Positions 26,650 through 35,814 of a stretch of DNA of 64,000 nt are shown one piece after another. The notes below the pieces were generated by a model. That model was given only the letters and a program-made list of their open reading frames with translations. It was not told the DNA's origin and ran no database searches. The stretch spans positions 149,664 through 213,663 of the forward strand of contig JAUWHO010000027.1 in NCBI GenBank assembly GCA_030605835.1, in the 5' to 3' direction. This stretch comes from Candidatus Zixiibacteriota bacterium (GTDB lineage: Bacteria > Zixibacteria > MSB-5A5 > DG-27). Numbering within the stretch: the first letter of the stretch is position 1; each line of letters begins with the position of its first letter. The translations under genes were made by a program, and so were the position numbers.

Positions 26650-28773
26650 ATGAGAAAAAGTATTCTTGTTATTTTGGTGGGGGTCTTGCTGTGCGGATAT
26701 TCTCTGGCTCAGGCGGGAGTTATCGACCCGGAGCTGGAGCTTGTCCTCGATAACAGCTCCCCCAACGAGCCGTTGCAGGTCCTGGCTTTCATGTCGGATC
26801 GCGTTGACCTCAACCAGATGAATTTGGAGTTTGATGCCCTGGGCACCGACATGAGCACCCGTCACGAAATGGTGATCCGTTCTCTCCAAAAGAAGTCTTA
26901 CGAGACTCAAGGGGAGCTTTTAGATTACCTGGAGGCCCACAGTGTGGCCGGCGAGGTAAAGAGCTACCACGGTTTCTGGATCGACAACAGCATCGTCTTC
27001 GAAGCCCCCAAGGAGATTATCTATGCGGTGGCCGATCGAGAAGACGTTGCCAAGGTCTTCCTCGACTACTTCATTGAGAACAGTAAACCCACCAGCATCC
27101 AGCCTCCGGGGACAATCCTCGGGGTGGAGCCGGGCTTGAAGGCCATCAGGGTCGACGAGGTCTGGGCGCTGGGAATCACCGGCGAGGGGCAGCTGGTTTC
27201 CCATTTAGACACAGGAGTTGACGGCACCCATCCGGCACTGGCAGATCGCTGGCGAGGACTTGATCCCCAGTACTCCGGACATCCGGAGTGGGCTTGGTTT
27301 GAGCCCAATTACGGAACCACTTTCCCACGAGATTACGGGAGCCACGGCACTCACACCATGGGCACCGTCTGTGGCGCCAACCACGCCAGTGGCGATACCA
27401 TCGGGGTGGCCTTTGACGCCGAGTGGATTTCGGCGGCGGTGATTGACATCATCAACATCGAGACCACCATCGCCGATGCCAAGAGCGCCTTCCAGTGGAT
27501 CGCCGACCCCGATGGGGATCCTGGCACCATGTGGGACGTCCCCGGTAGCAACTCCAACTCCTGGCGAATCTCCCCGATTTATCACGGTCAGTATTTGCCG
27601 GATGGCCCCTGCGACAGCATGTTTTGGGGTTATATCCGCGGTTGCGAGGCCGCTGGGGTGGTGGTAGTCTTCTCCGGCGGGAACGAAGGGCCCGGTCCCA
27701 CCACTCACGGTAATCCCCCCAACTGGGCGGAGGACGACTACACCTGTTTTGCCGTCGGGGCCGTTGACGGTAACGACCCGAATATGCCCATCGCCAGTTT
27801 TTCCAGCCGGGGTCCGGAGTATTGTACTCCCACCGGCGATCCCACGATAAAACCGGAGATCTGTGCTCCGGGAGTGAGCGTCCGTTCCAGCGTCCCCGGA
27901 GGAGGTTACTCCTCTTACAGTGGCACCTCCATGGCCTCGCCTCACATCAACGGGGTTATAGCCCTGATGCGCCAGGCCAGCCCCAACCTGCCGGTTAACT
28001 TCATCAAGCAGGTCATGATGGAGACCGCCGTAGATAAGGGTGATCCTGGAGAGGACAATGCCTACGGCTGGGGAGTGGTGGATGCCTACGAAGCGGTGAT
28101 GCAGGTTTTCACCGGACTCTCCATGTCCTGTGAGGCTTTGAGCCCCACTTTCTGCCGGGGAGCCAACTTCTACTTCAAGGTGAACACCTTCAACTCCACT
28201 GGAGGGCCGATCAACGTCGTCATGACCTTTGGCGGTTACGCCGGCTACGACTGCGATCCCGGGAATGCCCTGGTCACCATTCCCAGAAACCGGACCATCC
28301 CGGAGGGGACCAACACCACGAGTTACTACTTTAAAGTCCCGAACGCCGCCGCACCCGGCAACTACAGCGCCTCCATCGGTTTCAGCCACAGTGGCCAGGA
28401 CTATTTCTGCTGCATGAACACCATCATCAAGCAGTGTGCACCCTGGAAGGTGGGCGACAACGCCGAGTGGGGCTTGGTGGAGGTCGGTCGTCCGGAGGCT
28501 ACCTTGCCGACGGTCACCTCTTTGGCTCAGAACCACCCTAACCCCTTCAACGCCAACACCAACATCGGCTATGCGCTGACGGAGGCGGGGAAGGTCGAGC
28601 TGAAGGTTTATAACTTGAGCGGTCAGCTGGTGGAGACTCTGGTTGACGGTTTCCAGGAGGCCGGCGAGTACGTCGTCACCTGGGAGGCCTCTTCTGTCTC
28701 CAGCGGAGTCTATTTCTACAAGCTGATCACTGCCGATTACACCTCCGTGAAGCGGATGAGCCTCTTGAGATAG
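26650..28773 (+). CDS. Secreted subtilisin-like serine protease with T9SS sorting domain
   Basis: An S8-family endoprotease for the cell surface or outside. The ATG at 26650 is chosen over 26596 because it directly precedes a signal peptide ('SILVILVGVLLCGYSLAQA') and has a nearby AGGAG. A possible propeptide occupies about residues 20-145. The catalytic triad is visible: Asp in 'VSHLDTGVDGTHP', His in 'GSHGTHTMGT', Ser in 'GTSMASPHINGVIAL', plus the oxyanion Asn in 'FSGGNEGPG'. A Cys-rich Ig-like domain follows ('CRGANFYFKV', 'GYAGYDC', 'DYFCCMNT'), then a C-terminal type A sorting domain ('NHPNPFNANTNIGY', 'SSVSSGVYFYKL'). The Ig-like domain is repeated in the next gene. The 707-aa product is expected to pass Sec and then T9SS. 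Substrate unknown. Confidence 0.92.
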   Translation: MRKSILVILVGVLLCGYSLAQAGVIDPELELVLDNSSPNEPLQVLAFMSDRVDLNQMNLEFDALGTDMSTRHEMVIRSLQKKSYETQGELLDYLEAHSVAGEVKSYHGFWIDNSIVFEAPKEIIYAVADREDVAKVFLDYFIENSKPTSIQPPGTILGVEPGLKAIRVDEVWALGITGEGQLVSHLDTGVDGTHPALADRWRGLDPQYSGHPEWAWFEPNYGTTFPRDYGSHGTHTMGTVCGANHASGDTIGVAFDAEWISAAVIDIINIETTIADAKSAFQWIADPDGDPGTMWDVPGSNSNSWRISPIYHGQYLPDGPCDSMFWGYIRGCEAAGVVVVFSGGNEGPGPTTHGNPPNWAEDDYTCFAVGAVDGNDPNMPIASFSSRGPEYCTPTGDPTIKPEICAPGVSVRSSVPGGGYSSYSGTSMASPHINGVIALMRQASPNLPVNFIKQVMMETAVDKGDPGEDNAYGWGVVDAYEAVMQVFTGLSMSCEALSPTFCRGANFYFKVNTFNSTGGPINVVMTFGGYAGYDCDPGNALVTIPRNRTIPEGTNTTSYYFKVPNAAAPGNYSASIGFSHSGQDYFCCMNTIIKQCAPWKVGDNAEWGLVEVGRPEATLPTVTSLAQNHPNPFNANTNIGYALTEAGKVELKVYNLSGQLVETLVDGFQEAGEYVVTWEASSVSSGVYFYKLITADYTSVKRMSLLR

Positions 28774-28797
28774 GCTTTTCCAGTAACGGAAGCTTAG

Positions 28798-28827
28798 GGC
28801 CGGTCATCTCTGACCGGCCTTTTTTTT
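28798..28827 (+). terminator. Rho-independent terminator of the protease gene
   Basis: GGCCGGTCA-TCTC-TGACCGGCC, a perfect 9-bp stem, is followed by eight T residues, 24 bp after the protease stop codon. Confidence 0.93.
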
Positions 28828-28838
28828 GAAAAAAATGC

Positions 28839-28867
28839 TTGACAAGGGGATGGCAAATGGTTATTTA
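28839..28867 (+). promoter_or_regulatory. Promoter of the Cys-rich propeller cargo gene
   Basis: TTGACA (28839-28844), a 17-nt spacer and TATTTA (28862-28867) lie in an AT-rich stretch directly after the terminator. The -10 box is weak. A transcript from here has a leader of about 350 nt before 29221. Confidence 0.6.
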
Positions 28868-29220
28868 TATAAAGCAAGGGATAGAGCAGCAGGCTCAACC
28901 GCTCGAACCTCGTTTGATCTTCTTGGGTTTGCGGTGTCTGTAAACTTCATTTAGCCTCAGTCGGGAATTGGAAAGTGTGTTTTAGGTGACATAGGTTTGA
29001 CCTCATTCGAGAGATCTAGCTATGAGGATCCAGAGACGGTCAGAAGTGTCAACTCTAAAGCTGAAAGGAGGGAGGAGCAAACAGGAAACGCAATAGCTCA
29101 CAACCTGTAACCTTTCATTCCCGAGAGGAGGTGATAGCCGCACCAACAATATCCACAATTCACTTTTTCCGAAACTCTTCAACTTCTAACTGGCTCTTTA
29201 CGAAGAGCCCGGAGTGAAAA
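28868..29220 (+). promoter_or_regulatory. Long 5' leader of cargo gene with distal AGGAGGTGAT element
   Basis: AGGAGGTGAT lies at 29126-29135 in the context 'CCCGAGAGGAGGTGATAGCC', 86 nt before the ATG. The start at 29221 has its own weaker GGAGTG. No start codon follows the strong element at a usable distance, so it is not simply the ribosome site of a small ORF. The region shares 'cagaagtgtc' and the GAGGAGGTGAT context with the protease leader. Confidence 0.6.
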
Positions 29221-30759
29221 ATGATTAAGAAAGGTCTTTTAACGCTGGCGGTGGTTCTCTTGTTTTCGGCTGCGACCATGGCAGACGAGGCAACTGATGC
29301 CGCCTTCCCGGTCATCGAAACCTTCCAGGAGCTGGTGGATGTGAACTGTCCCTACCTGGACGAGTGTAATGCCGGGCTTGCGATCCCTGACAATCAGCTG
29401 TTGGGTGTCGAATTCGACGGCACCGACTACTGGGTGACTAACGGCGGTGCGACGTCACACGGTGGCACTAATTGGCTGGAACGTATCGACCGGAATTGTC
29501 AGTTCATAGAGGGGTGTGCACAGAACACCACCTCCAGCTGGGGAATTCGTGACCTGGCCTATGACGTCGGCAGAGACATACTGTACGGCTCCGACGATAA
29601 CGGACTGTACAGCTTTGACAACGCCTGCCCGGTCGTTTTGACGAACCTGGTCGCGCCTGCCGGCTACCCGCTCCCCATGAGGGGCTTAGCTCATGACCCT
29701 GTGACCGATCATTTGTGGAGCGCTAACTTCTCCAACGACGTTATCGAGTGGGACTACACCACCGGGCAGATATTCTGCCGGGCTGCAAACAGCTGGTCGA
29801 CTTACGGCATGGCCTGGGACGATGCCTGTTGGCAGGATTTAGGCTACGACCACCCGATGCTCTGGGTCCACTCTCAGAACGGGGTTCCGAAGCTGCGGAT
29901 GGAGCTGTTTGACCCCGTGGCCTGCGTATATACCGGCGACTTCTGCATGGGTATAGACCCGGTTGGCCCTGACGACGATATGGCCGGCGGTTTGGCCTTC
30001 GACGCTAACAACTACGTTGCTGGCAAGGGCGCTCTCATTGCCATGAACCAGGGTACTCCTGATGACATCATCATGGCTTATGAGATCTGCCTTACCGAAC
30101 CCACAATCACCATGAGCTGCACCAACCTAACCCCGGTTTTCTGCCGTGGCAAGAACATCTACTTCCAGGTGACCACCAACAACCCCTTCGGCGCTTTCGA
30201 CGTCACCATGACCTTCACCGGTTATGCTGGCAACGGCTGTGTGCCCGGGACCGAGATGGTTACGATCCCGAAGACCAAGACCATTCCGGATGGCGTTGAC
30301 ACCAAGAACTACTTCTTCAAGGTTCCGAATGCCGCTGGTCCTGGTCCTTACAGCGCCTCCATCAGCTTCAGCCATGCCGGCAATGACTATTTCTGCTGCA
30401 TGGACTTCACCTGCGTGCAGTGCAACCCGTGGAAAATCGGCGACAACACCGAGTGGGTGTGGGACGAGGTCGACCGTCTGGAGGTTGGACTTCCGACCAC
30501 TACTGCTCTATCCCAGAACTATCCTAACCCCTTCAACGCCGAGACCAACATCGGCTACGTTCTGGCCGAGGCCGGGAACGTGAACCTCTCGGTTTACGAT
30601 ATCTCCGGTCGCTTGGTTGAGACCTTGCTTGATGGGTATCAGGAAGCTGGCGAGCACGTCGTGACCTGGAATGGTTCCACCGTTTCCAGTGGAGTCTATT
30701 TCTACAAGGTCACCACTTCCGACTACACCGCCACCAAGATGATGAACCTGCTGAAGTAA
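29221..30759 (+). CDS. Secreted Cys-rich beta-propeller-like protein with T9SS sorting domain
   Basis: A 512-aa surface protein. It has a signal peptide ('GLLTLAVVLLFSAATMA'), about 290 residues of propeller-like repeats ('LGVEFDGTDYWVTNGG', 'RDLAYDVGRDILYGSDDNGLYSFD', 'MRGLAHDPVTDHLWSANFSNDV'), then the same Cys-rich Ig-like domain as the upstream protease ('FCRGKNIYFQV', 'GYAGNGC', 'DYFCCMDF', 'CNPWKIGDN'). It ends with a T9SS type A tail ('NYPNPFNAETNIGYVL', 'STVSSGVYFYKV'). Cysteines are frequent, which suggests disulfide bonds outside the cell. No enzymatic residues are recognisable; a binding or structural role is a guess. It has its own promoter, long leader and terminator. Confidence 0.85.
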   Translation: MIKKGLLTLAVVLLFSAATMADEATDAAFPVIETFQELVDVNCPYLDECNAGLAIPDNQLLGVEFDGTDYWVTNGGATSHGGTNWLERIDRNCQFIEGCAQNTTSSWGIRDLAYDVGRDILYGSDDNGLYSFDNACPVVLTNLVAPAGYPLPMRGLAHDPVTDHLWSANFSNDVIEWDYTTGQIFCRAANSWSTYGMAWDDACWQDLGYDHPMLWVHSQNGVPKLRMELFDPVACVYTGDFCMGIDPVGPDDDMAGGLAFDANNYVAGKGALIAMNQGTPDDIIMAYEICLTEPTITMSCTNLTPVFCRGKNIYFQVTTNNPFGAFDVTMTFTGYAGNGCVPGTEMVTIPKTKTIPDGVDTKNYFFKVPNAAGPGPYSASISFSHAGNDYFCCMDFTCVQCNPWKIGDNTEWVWDEVDRLEVGLPTTTALSQNYPNPFNAETNIGYVLAEAGNVNLSVYDISGRLVETLLDGYQEAGEHVVTWNGSTVSSGVYFYKVTTSDYTATKMMNLLK

Positions 30760-30790
30760 TGCAGGTCTGATTTGGCGGTATAGCCAGTAC

Positions 30791-30823
30791 TGGGGCGGGG
30801 ACGCTTCCCCGCCCCACTTTTTT
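30791..30823 (+). terminator. Rho-independent terminator of cargo gene
   Basis: TGGGGCGGGGA-CGCT-TCCCCGCCCCA, a perfect 11-bp GC-rich stem with a 4-nt loop, then a C and six T. It follows the stop codon by about 30 bp. Confidence 0.93.
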
Positions 30824-31403
30824 ATCCCTCGATTTCCCCCTTGAGAATCCGTTCAGACTCGAAAAAACGGCGAGGATGAATTCACTGTCCTACGGTGCAG
30901 TCAGCTCCGGGGCAGGAATGCCCCGGCTATTCGGTAGAAAGGGGCAGGGGCACAACCCCTGCCCAAGCGAGGGAGCATTCCCTGTCTACTGTCTGTTGGC
31001 TCTGGAAACCTGAAGGTTATACGACCGTAGGAGCTCGTATAAGACGTCCCGTCCGATACCCAAAAGGTCACGGATGAGGGTATCCATGACCAACACCTGG
31101 GCTCCGGGGCAGGAATGCCCCGGCTATTCTTTGATGTTGTTTCTGATGCAATAGGCTGAGCTGTCCAGCCCAGCGAAAAGCAAAGCGGCAAAAGTGCAAA
31201 TCCCCGTACCGGTTAAACGACTGCTCCAGCGAGAGGGCCAGGCCTCCACAAACAGCTAGGGTGATGGTTGAACCCCCACCCTTTGGCGGGGAGGGGTACA
31301 ACTCCATACGGATCCAAACGGACCCTGCCCGAGCTTAGGTTGCAGTTCTGTCGGGATCAGGTCGGCTCCCGGCAGCAATGGTGATACTCTTCAGACCGAA
31401 CCG
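30824..31403. repeat. Palindrome-rich intergenic repeat block C
   Basis: A 580-bp gene-free stretch between convergent genes. A 29-nt unit containing CCGGGGC-AGGAAT-GCCCCGG occurs twice as an exact direct repeat (30904-30932 and 31101-31129). An inverted near-copy sits in block A at about 3836-3864. GGGCAGGGG-loop-CCCCTGCCC lies at 30942-30964, and further decayed palindromes follow to 31320. Fragments such as 'cctgtctactgtctg' and 'ggaaacctgaaggtt' also recur in blocks A and B. Confidence 0.8.
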
Positions 31404-32540
31404 TCACTCCGGCAACATCTCGCCATCGCTGTCGGCGTACGTGAAGTACCAGCTGTCCTGGTTAAAGAGGAGTTCTGGCGGGATGCATTCTTCCCTCTGC
31501 CACCCTTGCAGTATCATTGGTCTCTGTTTGCTGAGGCGAGAGCTAAACCCATTTTTCCTCAAAGCCTTCTTCAGCTCCGGACAGGTAGTCTCCAGGACCT
31601 GAATGGTGTCGGCCTGCCTCTCTCTGAAGTATTCCACCGCGAAAGAGATCAAGGCCCGGTAGAATTTCTCCTCCCTGCGGGAGGCTAAGAGGTCCACTAT
31701 GCGGCCGATTCTTTCTCCTTCTCTGTTTAGTACACGCAAGACCAAATAGCCCTTGACCTCCCCCTCACATTCCAAGAGGAATCGAGGATAACGATTCGTG
31801 GGATGGGCAACAAAGCGCCAGTTGAGGTAGGCGTCGGTCCTTTTCGGGATTATCTCGTAATCGTCCTTTATCTTTTCCCAAAGTCTGTTTATCTCATCTC
31901 CGAATTCATTCACCTCCCTAATCTGGAGCCCTTCTTCCGACAGGCGGACTTGCCAACTTCTAAACATTCGGCAATACCCCCTCCAAAGAAGATTGGCCAA
32001 GCTGATTAGGGGCCTCACGCGGAGAAGTCTTTTTACTCTGGGGGAGCTTCTTAAATCCAGCATCCTGACCAGGTGTCTGTAAGTTCCGATGTCAGTCTGC
32101 CCCGATCCGACAGACTTCTTTGCCTGTCTTCTTGCCATCGCCCTCCACATCTCCTTGCGACTCTCATCACCGGCGACGCCAACTACAACGGGGTTTTCCA
32201 GAGACATCTTGAACGACACCCACAGATTCTTGCTGCGGTAAGAGGGGTGGGAGAAACCATCATGAATCCAGACCATGTGCTGATATTGATTCCCATGTTT
32301 CACCAGGTAGGGAACACCTCCGAGGAAAGCCACGATCCGCCCCTCGGCGCGGTAAAATAGCAGCGGAAGCCGGTCCTCGGGCATAAAGGGGCTGGATTCA
32401 AACTTCCATGAAAATATCTTCTCCATAGCAGCGCTTGTTTTTTCGTCCCACACCTCCCGATACAAATCCATCAGCTGTTTCCGGTCCTCCTCGGTGACCT
32501 CGGTGGCAAAAGACAGCTTGCTTTCTAAGTATGCGCTCAT
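31404..32540 (-). CDS. GNAT-family acetyltransferase-like protein
   Basis: About 378 aa with the pattern of a GNAT/FemAB-type acyltransferase. The N-terminal half contains 'RIVAFLGGVPYLVKHGNQYQHMVWIHDGFSHPSYRSKNL', a typical acceptor/acetyl-CoA core, and the C-terminal half is a second degenerate GNAT fold ('YLNWRFVAHPTNRYPRFLLE', 'KGYLVLRVLNR', 'VDLLA'). It ends in 'NQDSWYFTYADSDGE', a tail frequently seen in GNAT proteins of polysaccharide loci. The ORF track starts at 32573; I prefer the ATG at 32540, which has GGGGGAG upstream, while the ATG at 32573 has none at usable distance. It is transcribed alone from a good promoter. Substrate unknown. Confidence 0.75.
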   Translation of the reverse strand: MSAYLESKLSFATEVTEEDRKQLMDLYREVWDEKTSAAMEKIFSWKFESSPFMPEDRLPLLFYRAEGRIVAFLGGVPYLVKHGNQYQHMVWIHDGFSHPSYRSKNLWVSFKMSLENPVVVGVAGDESRKEMWRAMARRQAKKSVGSGQTDIGTYRHLVRMLDLRSSPRVKRLLRVRPLISLANLLWRGYCRMFRSWQVRLSEEGLQIREVNEFGDEINRLWEKIKDDYEIIPKRTDAYLNWRFVAHPTNRYPRFLLECEGEVKGYLVLRVLNREGERIGRIVDLLASRREEKFYRALISFAVEYFRERQADTIQVLETTCPELKKALRKNGFSSRLSKQRPMILQGWQREECIPPELLFNQDSWYFTYADSDGEMLPE

Positions 32541-32729
32541 TTTTAAATCACACTCCCCCTTGAAGTCCGACATTCCTGCAAAGGCAATAAACGAAAGACA
32601 GGCCGGGTTACCCCCCGGGCAACATCACCCATCGCAAATCGCCTCGCGGCGCAGTGATAATGGCGAAGTCCTGCCACGTCGGTATTCATTTGGTCAGTGT
32701 CATCAAGCCTTTGCTCTTTTCGAATAATC

Positions 32730-32757
32730 AATATACCGCCGGCGACGGCACTGTCAA
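32730..32757 (-). promoter_or_regulatory. Sigma70-like promoter upstream of the GNAT gene
   Basis: On the minus strand, TTGACA (32757-32752), a 16-nt spacer and TATATT (32735-32730). The leader to 32540 is about 180 nt. Confidence 0.7.
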
Positions 32758-33148
32758 GACAGTTGGCCAAGATTGCTTAAGACCAGAAGCTGCTTTCGGC
32801 ATTCAAGTCCTATGGAACCACTCCAGGTAGAGGAGCTAAATCGGGCCAGTATTGTTTTTGTCAATGAATTTTCCCTCCCAGGGCTTCTGGATTGGCCTCC
32901 ACGGAATTCTGTGGAGGTCCAGAGCGCTCACAATCTGCAAACAATTTGTCCGGGCAAAGAGGATGAGGCGCCAGGGAAGTGGGGTCGGCTGCTATGACTA
33001 TCAACTTACAACAATGAAGAAGTGAGGTCAGAGTCAGCGAATCCCTTGGTCTTCCTGGAAACAGTGGCAGTCACCCCGGGGCAGAGGTTCCGCACCTGCA
33101 CCCCAGCATTCCCGGCACCGGAATATTAGACTCAGGACCGTCAATGGA
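32758..33148. other. Intergenic spacer without recognisable gene
   Basis: The spacer lies between the GNAT promoter and the crotonase stop codon. The ORF at 32773-32997 has no ribosome site and no coding character. A weak GC-rich inverted repeat near 33075-33120 resembles degraded members of the palindromic repeat family and may end crotonase transcription. Confidence 0.4.
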
Positions 33149-33931
33149 CTACTTTCCCCTGTACTCCGGTTTTCTCTTCTCCAGGAAGGCGGTGGTTCCC
33201 TCGGTTTTATCTTCGGTGCCGAAGATCTTTCTGAACTCGGCTATCTCTTCCTTACACCCGGAAGCCAGATCGGTCTCTAGACCGTCATTGATGCACCTCT
33301 TGGCGGCCACGATCGCTAGGGGGCCCTTGGAGAGAATCTTTCCCGCTAGCTCTTTGGCTTTCTCCATCAGTTCAGCTTGGGGGTAGACCTCTTCAACCAA
33401 TCCGATGCGATGGGCTTCCCGGGCGTCGATTACATCCCCGGTGAAGATGAGCTGTTTGGCCTTACCTTTTCCGACCAAGCGCGGTAACCTTTGGGTGCCC
33501 CCATATCCCGGGATTACCCCCAGATTGACCTCCGGCTGACCTAATCTGGCACTTTCGGAGGCTAAGCGGATATCGCACGCCATTGCGATTTCGCAGCCCC
33601 CGCCCAGGGCAAATCCATTTATAGCGGCGATGACCACCTTGGGCATCTCCTCGATCAGGTGCATAAGTTCGTGTCCCCGTCTGGACTCCTTCTCTCCCTG
33701 TTCGGCGTTGAAAAGCTTAAGCTCGCCGATGTCGGCACCGGCCACAAAGGCCCTCTCCCCGGCTCCGGTCAGAATTATGACTCTCACTTCGGGGTCATCT
33801 GACAACTCCTGAAAGACGCCCAAAAGCTCGGAGATGGTCTCGTGGTTCAGAGAGTTTAAGGCCCGTATGCGGTTGACGGTGACGATCGCCAACCCTTTTT
33901 CTTTCTCCAAGAGGAGGTTTTCGTATTCCAT
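33149..33931 (-). CDS. Enoyl-CoA hydratase (crotonase)
   Basis: A 260-aa crotonase of standard length that hydrates trans-2-enoyl-CoA, most likely crotonyl-CoA, to the 3-hydroxyacyl-CoA. The CoA-binding/oxyanion segments 'AFVAGADIGEL' and 'GFALGGGCEIAMACDIRLAS' and the second catalytic region 'LGQPEVNLGVIPGYGGTQRLPRLVG' are intact. Both catalytic glutamates (in GGGCE and QPEVNLG) are present. It is the last of three minus-strand genes with a 3-hydroxybutyryl-CoA dehydrogenase and a second crotonase paralog, consistent with a butyrate/crotonyl-CoA pathway. Thiolase, acyl-CoA dehydrogenase and Etf are not in the window. Short-chain preference is inferred from the neighbour. Confidence 0.93.
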   Translation of the reverse strand: MEYENLLLEKEKGLAIVTVNRIRALNSLNHETISELLGVFQELSDDPEVRVIILTGAGERAFVAGADIGELKLFNAEQGEKESRRGHELMHLIEEMPKVVIAAINGFALGGGCEIAMACDIRLASESARLGQPEVNLGVIPGYGGTQRLPRLVGKGKAKQLIFTGDVIDAREAHRIGLVEEVYPQAELMEKAKELAGKILSKGPLAIVAAKRCINDGLETDLASGCKEEIAEFRKIFGTEDKTEGTTAFLEKRKPEYRGK

Positions 33932-34038
33932 AAAAACTCCAGGTTTTGTGCAAAGTTAGGTTGGGCCGGACTATATCAATTCCGACTCCAGCTTAAGAAA
34001 ATGTCTGACTCCGATCAACTCCAACCTGCCTTAGTCGA

Positions 34039-34896
34039 CTATTTTTTGCCGTAGTCGTAGAACCCCTTTCCGGTCTTCCTTCCGAGGTGACCGGCTTTGA
34101 CCAGCCGCTTCAAGAGTGGCGGGGCGGCGTAACGTGGATCTTTGAACTCCTCGAACATTATCTCCGCTATGTGATAGGTGGTATCCAAGCCGACGAAATC
34201 GGCGAGCTGCAGCGGACCCACAGGGTGCCCACACCCCAATTTCATCGCGTTGTCGATATCCTCCTTGGTGGCCACCCCAGACTCTAAGACCCGAACGGCG
34301 TCCAAGAGACTTGGCACCAGAATGCGGTTCACCACAAAGCCGGGGGTGTCCTTACAGGAAACCACAGTTTTCCCGACCGATTCGGCGAATTTCTTGGCGG
34401 CCTCATAGGTCTCATCAGAGGTGACCTCGGCACGGACGACCTCCACCAGCCTCATCACTGGAACTGGATTGAAGAAGTGTAGACCGACGAACTTGTCGGG
34501 GCGATCGGTGGAGGCAGCCATTTCGGTTATCGACAGGGAGGAGGTGTTGGAGGCAAATAAGGCCTCCTTCTTGACGAGCTTGTCCAACTCTCCGTATAAC
34601 TTAATCTTCTCCTCCAAGTTCTCGGTGATGGCTTCAACGATGAGGTCACAATCTGAGAGGTCCTGAAGCTTCAGGGTTCCCTTGATCTTGCTCCGGGCCG
34701 TCTTTTTCTCCTCCTCCGTGGCCTTGCCCTTTCTGACGGCTCTGGAGAGGCTTTTGTCGATTCTCCCAAAACCCTTCTCCAGGAATTGGTCCTCGATTTC
34801 GCGCACAACGACATCGTATCCCGCCTTTGCGGATACCTCCACAATGCCGGAGCCCATCAGGCCACAACCACAGACACCCACTTTTTTTATCTCCAT
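34039..34896 (-). CDS. hbd: 3-hydroxybutyryl-CoA dehydrogenase
   Basis: A 285-aa NAD(P)-dependent dehydrogenase interconverting acetoacetyl-CoA and 3-hydroxybutyryl-CoA. The N-terminal Rossmann motif is '[23 protein letters not shown]'. The catalytic His lies in '[19 protein letters not shown]', with the paired Glu in the same segment. '[19 protein letters not shown]' and '[21 protein letters not shown]' are hallmark C-terminal dimer segments, and it ends in '[13 protein letters not shown]'. Length and motifs match stand-alone Hbd rather than the fused FadB. It lies between two crotonase-family genes, about 107 bp from the next one, and is probably co-transcribed. Confidence 0.93.
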   Translation of the reverse strand: MEIKKVGVCGCGLMGSGIVEVSAKAGYDVVVREIEDQFLEKGFGRIDKSLSRAVRKGKATEEEKKTARSKIKGTLKLQDLSDCDLIVEAITENLEEKIKLYGELDKLVKKEALFASNTSSLSITEMAASTDRPDKFVGLHFFNPVPVMRLVEVVRAEVTSDETYEAAKKFAESVGKTVVSCKDTPGFVVNRILVPSLLDAVRVLESGVATKEDIDNAMKLGCGHPVGPLQLADFVGLDTTYHIAEIMFEEFKDPRYAAPPLLKRLVKAGHLGRKTGKGFYDYGKK

Positions 34897-35043
34897 AGAA
34901 ATATTCCTTATGTTTATGGCTGTATTATTTCAAAACTGCTATCATCAGGAAGAATGAGGATTGGGATTGGGGTTCACACTCTCAGATTGTTCTAAGAGGC
35001 CAACTAGATTGCTCGGTGAAGAAGGCGACTGCAGCAACAACGA

Positions 35044-35814
35044 CTACTTATCCTTCCAGATCGGCGGTCTCCCCTCCAGATAGGCCTGGATCCCCTCGTT
35101 CGCATCATGGGTGAACATCAGCTCGTTGAGATAAACCCTCTCGGCCCGCTTCATGCCGTCCAGAAAGCTGAAGCCCAGGCCGGAGTTCATCGCTCTTTTG
35201 GTCAGCCTCAACACCTCCGCGGAGTTGGCGGTGATCTTCTCGATAAACTTCTCGGCCTCCTCTTTAAACCTCTTGGGAGGAAATACCCTGTTGACCAACC
35301 CCAAAGATTTGGCCTCCTCGGCAGAGATGAGTTCGCCGGTGAGCATCAGTTCGTAGGCGATTTTCAGACCGATATTCTTGGGCAGGCCCGCTGCTGCCGC
35401 CGGTGGGAAAAGTCCCATCTTTATCTCCGGCTGTCCCAGTTTGGCCTTCTCCGACGCCAGAATTAAGTTGCACGCCAGGGCCAACTGACAGCCGAGGCCG
35501 GTGGCCTCCCCGTGCAACAGAGCAATAGTGGGCACCTCCAGAATATCGAGGGAACGAAACATCTCGTGACCAGCATTTATGAACTTCCCCACCCGGGCCT
35601 CGCTGTGTTCGCTGGCTTCAATCCCGGTGGAGAAGAGTTCCCCCTCCGCCGACATCACACAGATCTTCAAAGCCTCCTGGCCCCTCAGGGACAGAAGCGC
35701 CTCCGTGATCTCGTCCATCATCTCAGTGTTAAAGGTGTTGCGGGGAGGGCGGTTGAAGATCAGTTCGGCTTTGGGGGCTGCGACCTTAAATTCTATATTC
35801 TTGAAGTGGTCCAT
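35044..35814 (-). CDS. Crotonase-family protein (dienoyl-CoA hydratase-like)
   Basis: A 256-aa crotonase-fold protein, clearly different from the one at 33149. The segment 'GEATGLGCQLALACNLILASEKAKLGQPEIKMGLFPPAAAAGLP' is typical of the cyclohexadiene-carbonyl-CoA hydratase-like branch (…LGQPEIxLGVFxPxA…). The first catalytic Glu position (GGGCE) is Gln here ('LGCQL'), while the second (QPEI) is kept. It may therefore be an isomerase, a lyase or a hydratase with a different substrate. It is the first gene of the three-gene crotonase/Hbd/crotonase set. Family assignment is secure; the reaction is not. Confidence 0.8.
   Translation of the reverse strand: MDHFKNIEFKVAAPKAELIFNRPPRNTFNTEMMDEITEALLSLRGQEALKICVMSAEGELFSTGIEASEHSEARVGKFINAGHEMFRSLDILEVPTIALLHGEATGLGCQLALACNLILASEKAKLGQPEIKMGLFPPAAAAGLPKNIGLKIAYELMLTGELISAEEAKSLGLVNRVFPPKRFKEEAEKFIEKITANSAEVLRLTKRAMNSGLGFSFLDGMKRAERVYLNELMFTHDANEGIQAYLEGRPPIWKDK

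Noticed and set aside
27205-28536. Long minus-strand ORF of 443 aa opposite the protease
   Set aside because: It is a shadow of the real subtilisin-like gene, with low-complexity Gly/Val/Asp composition and no family motifs.
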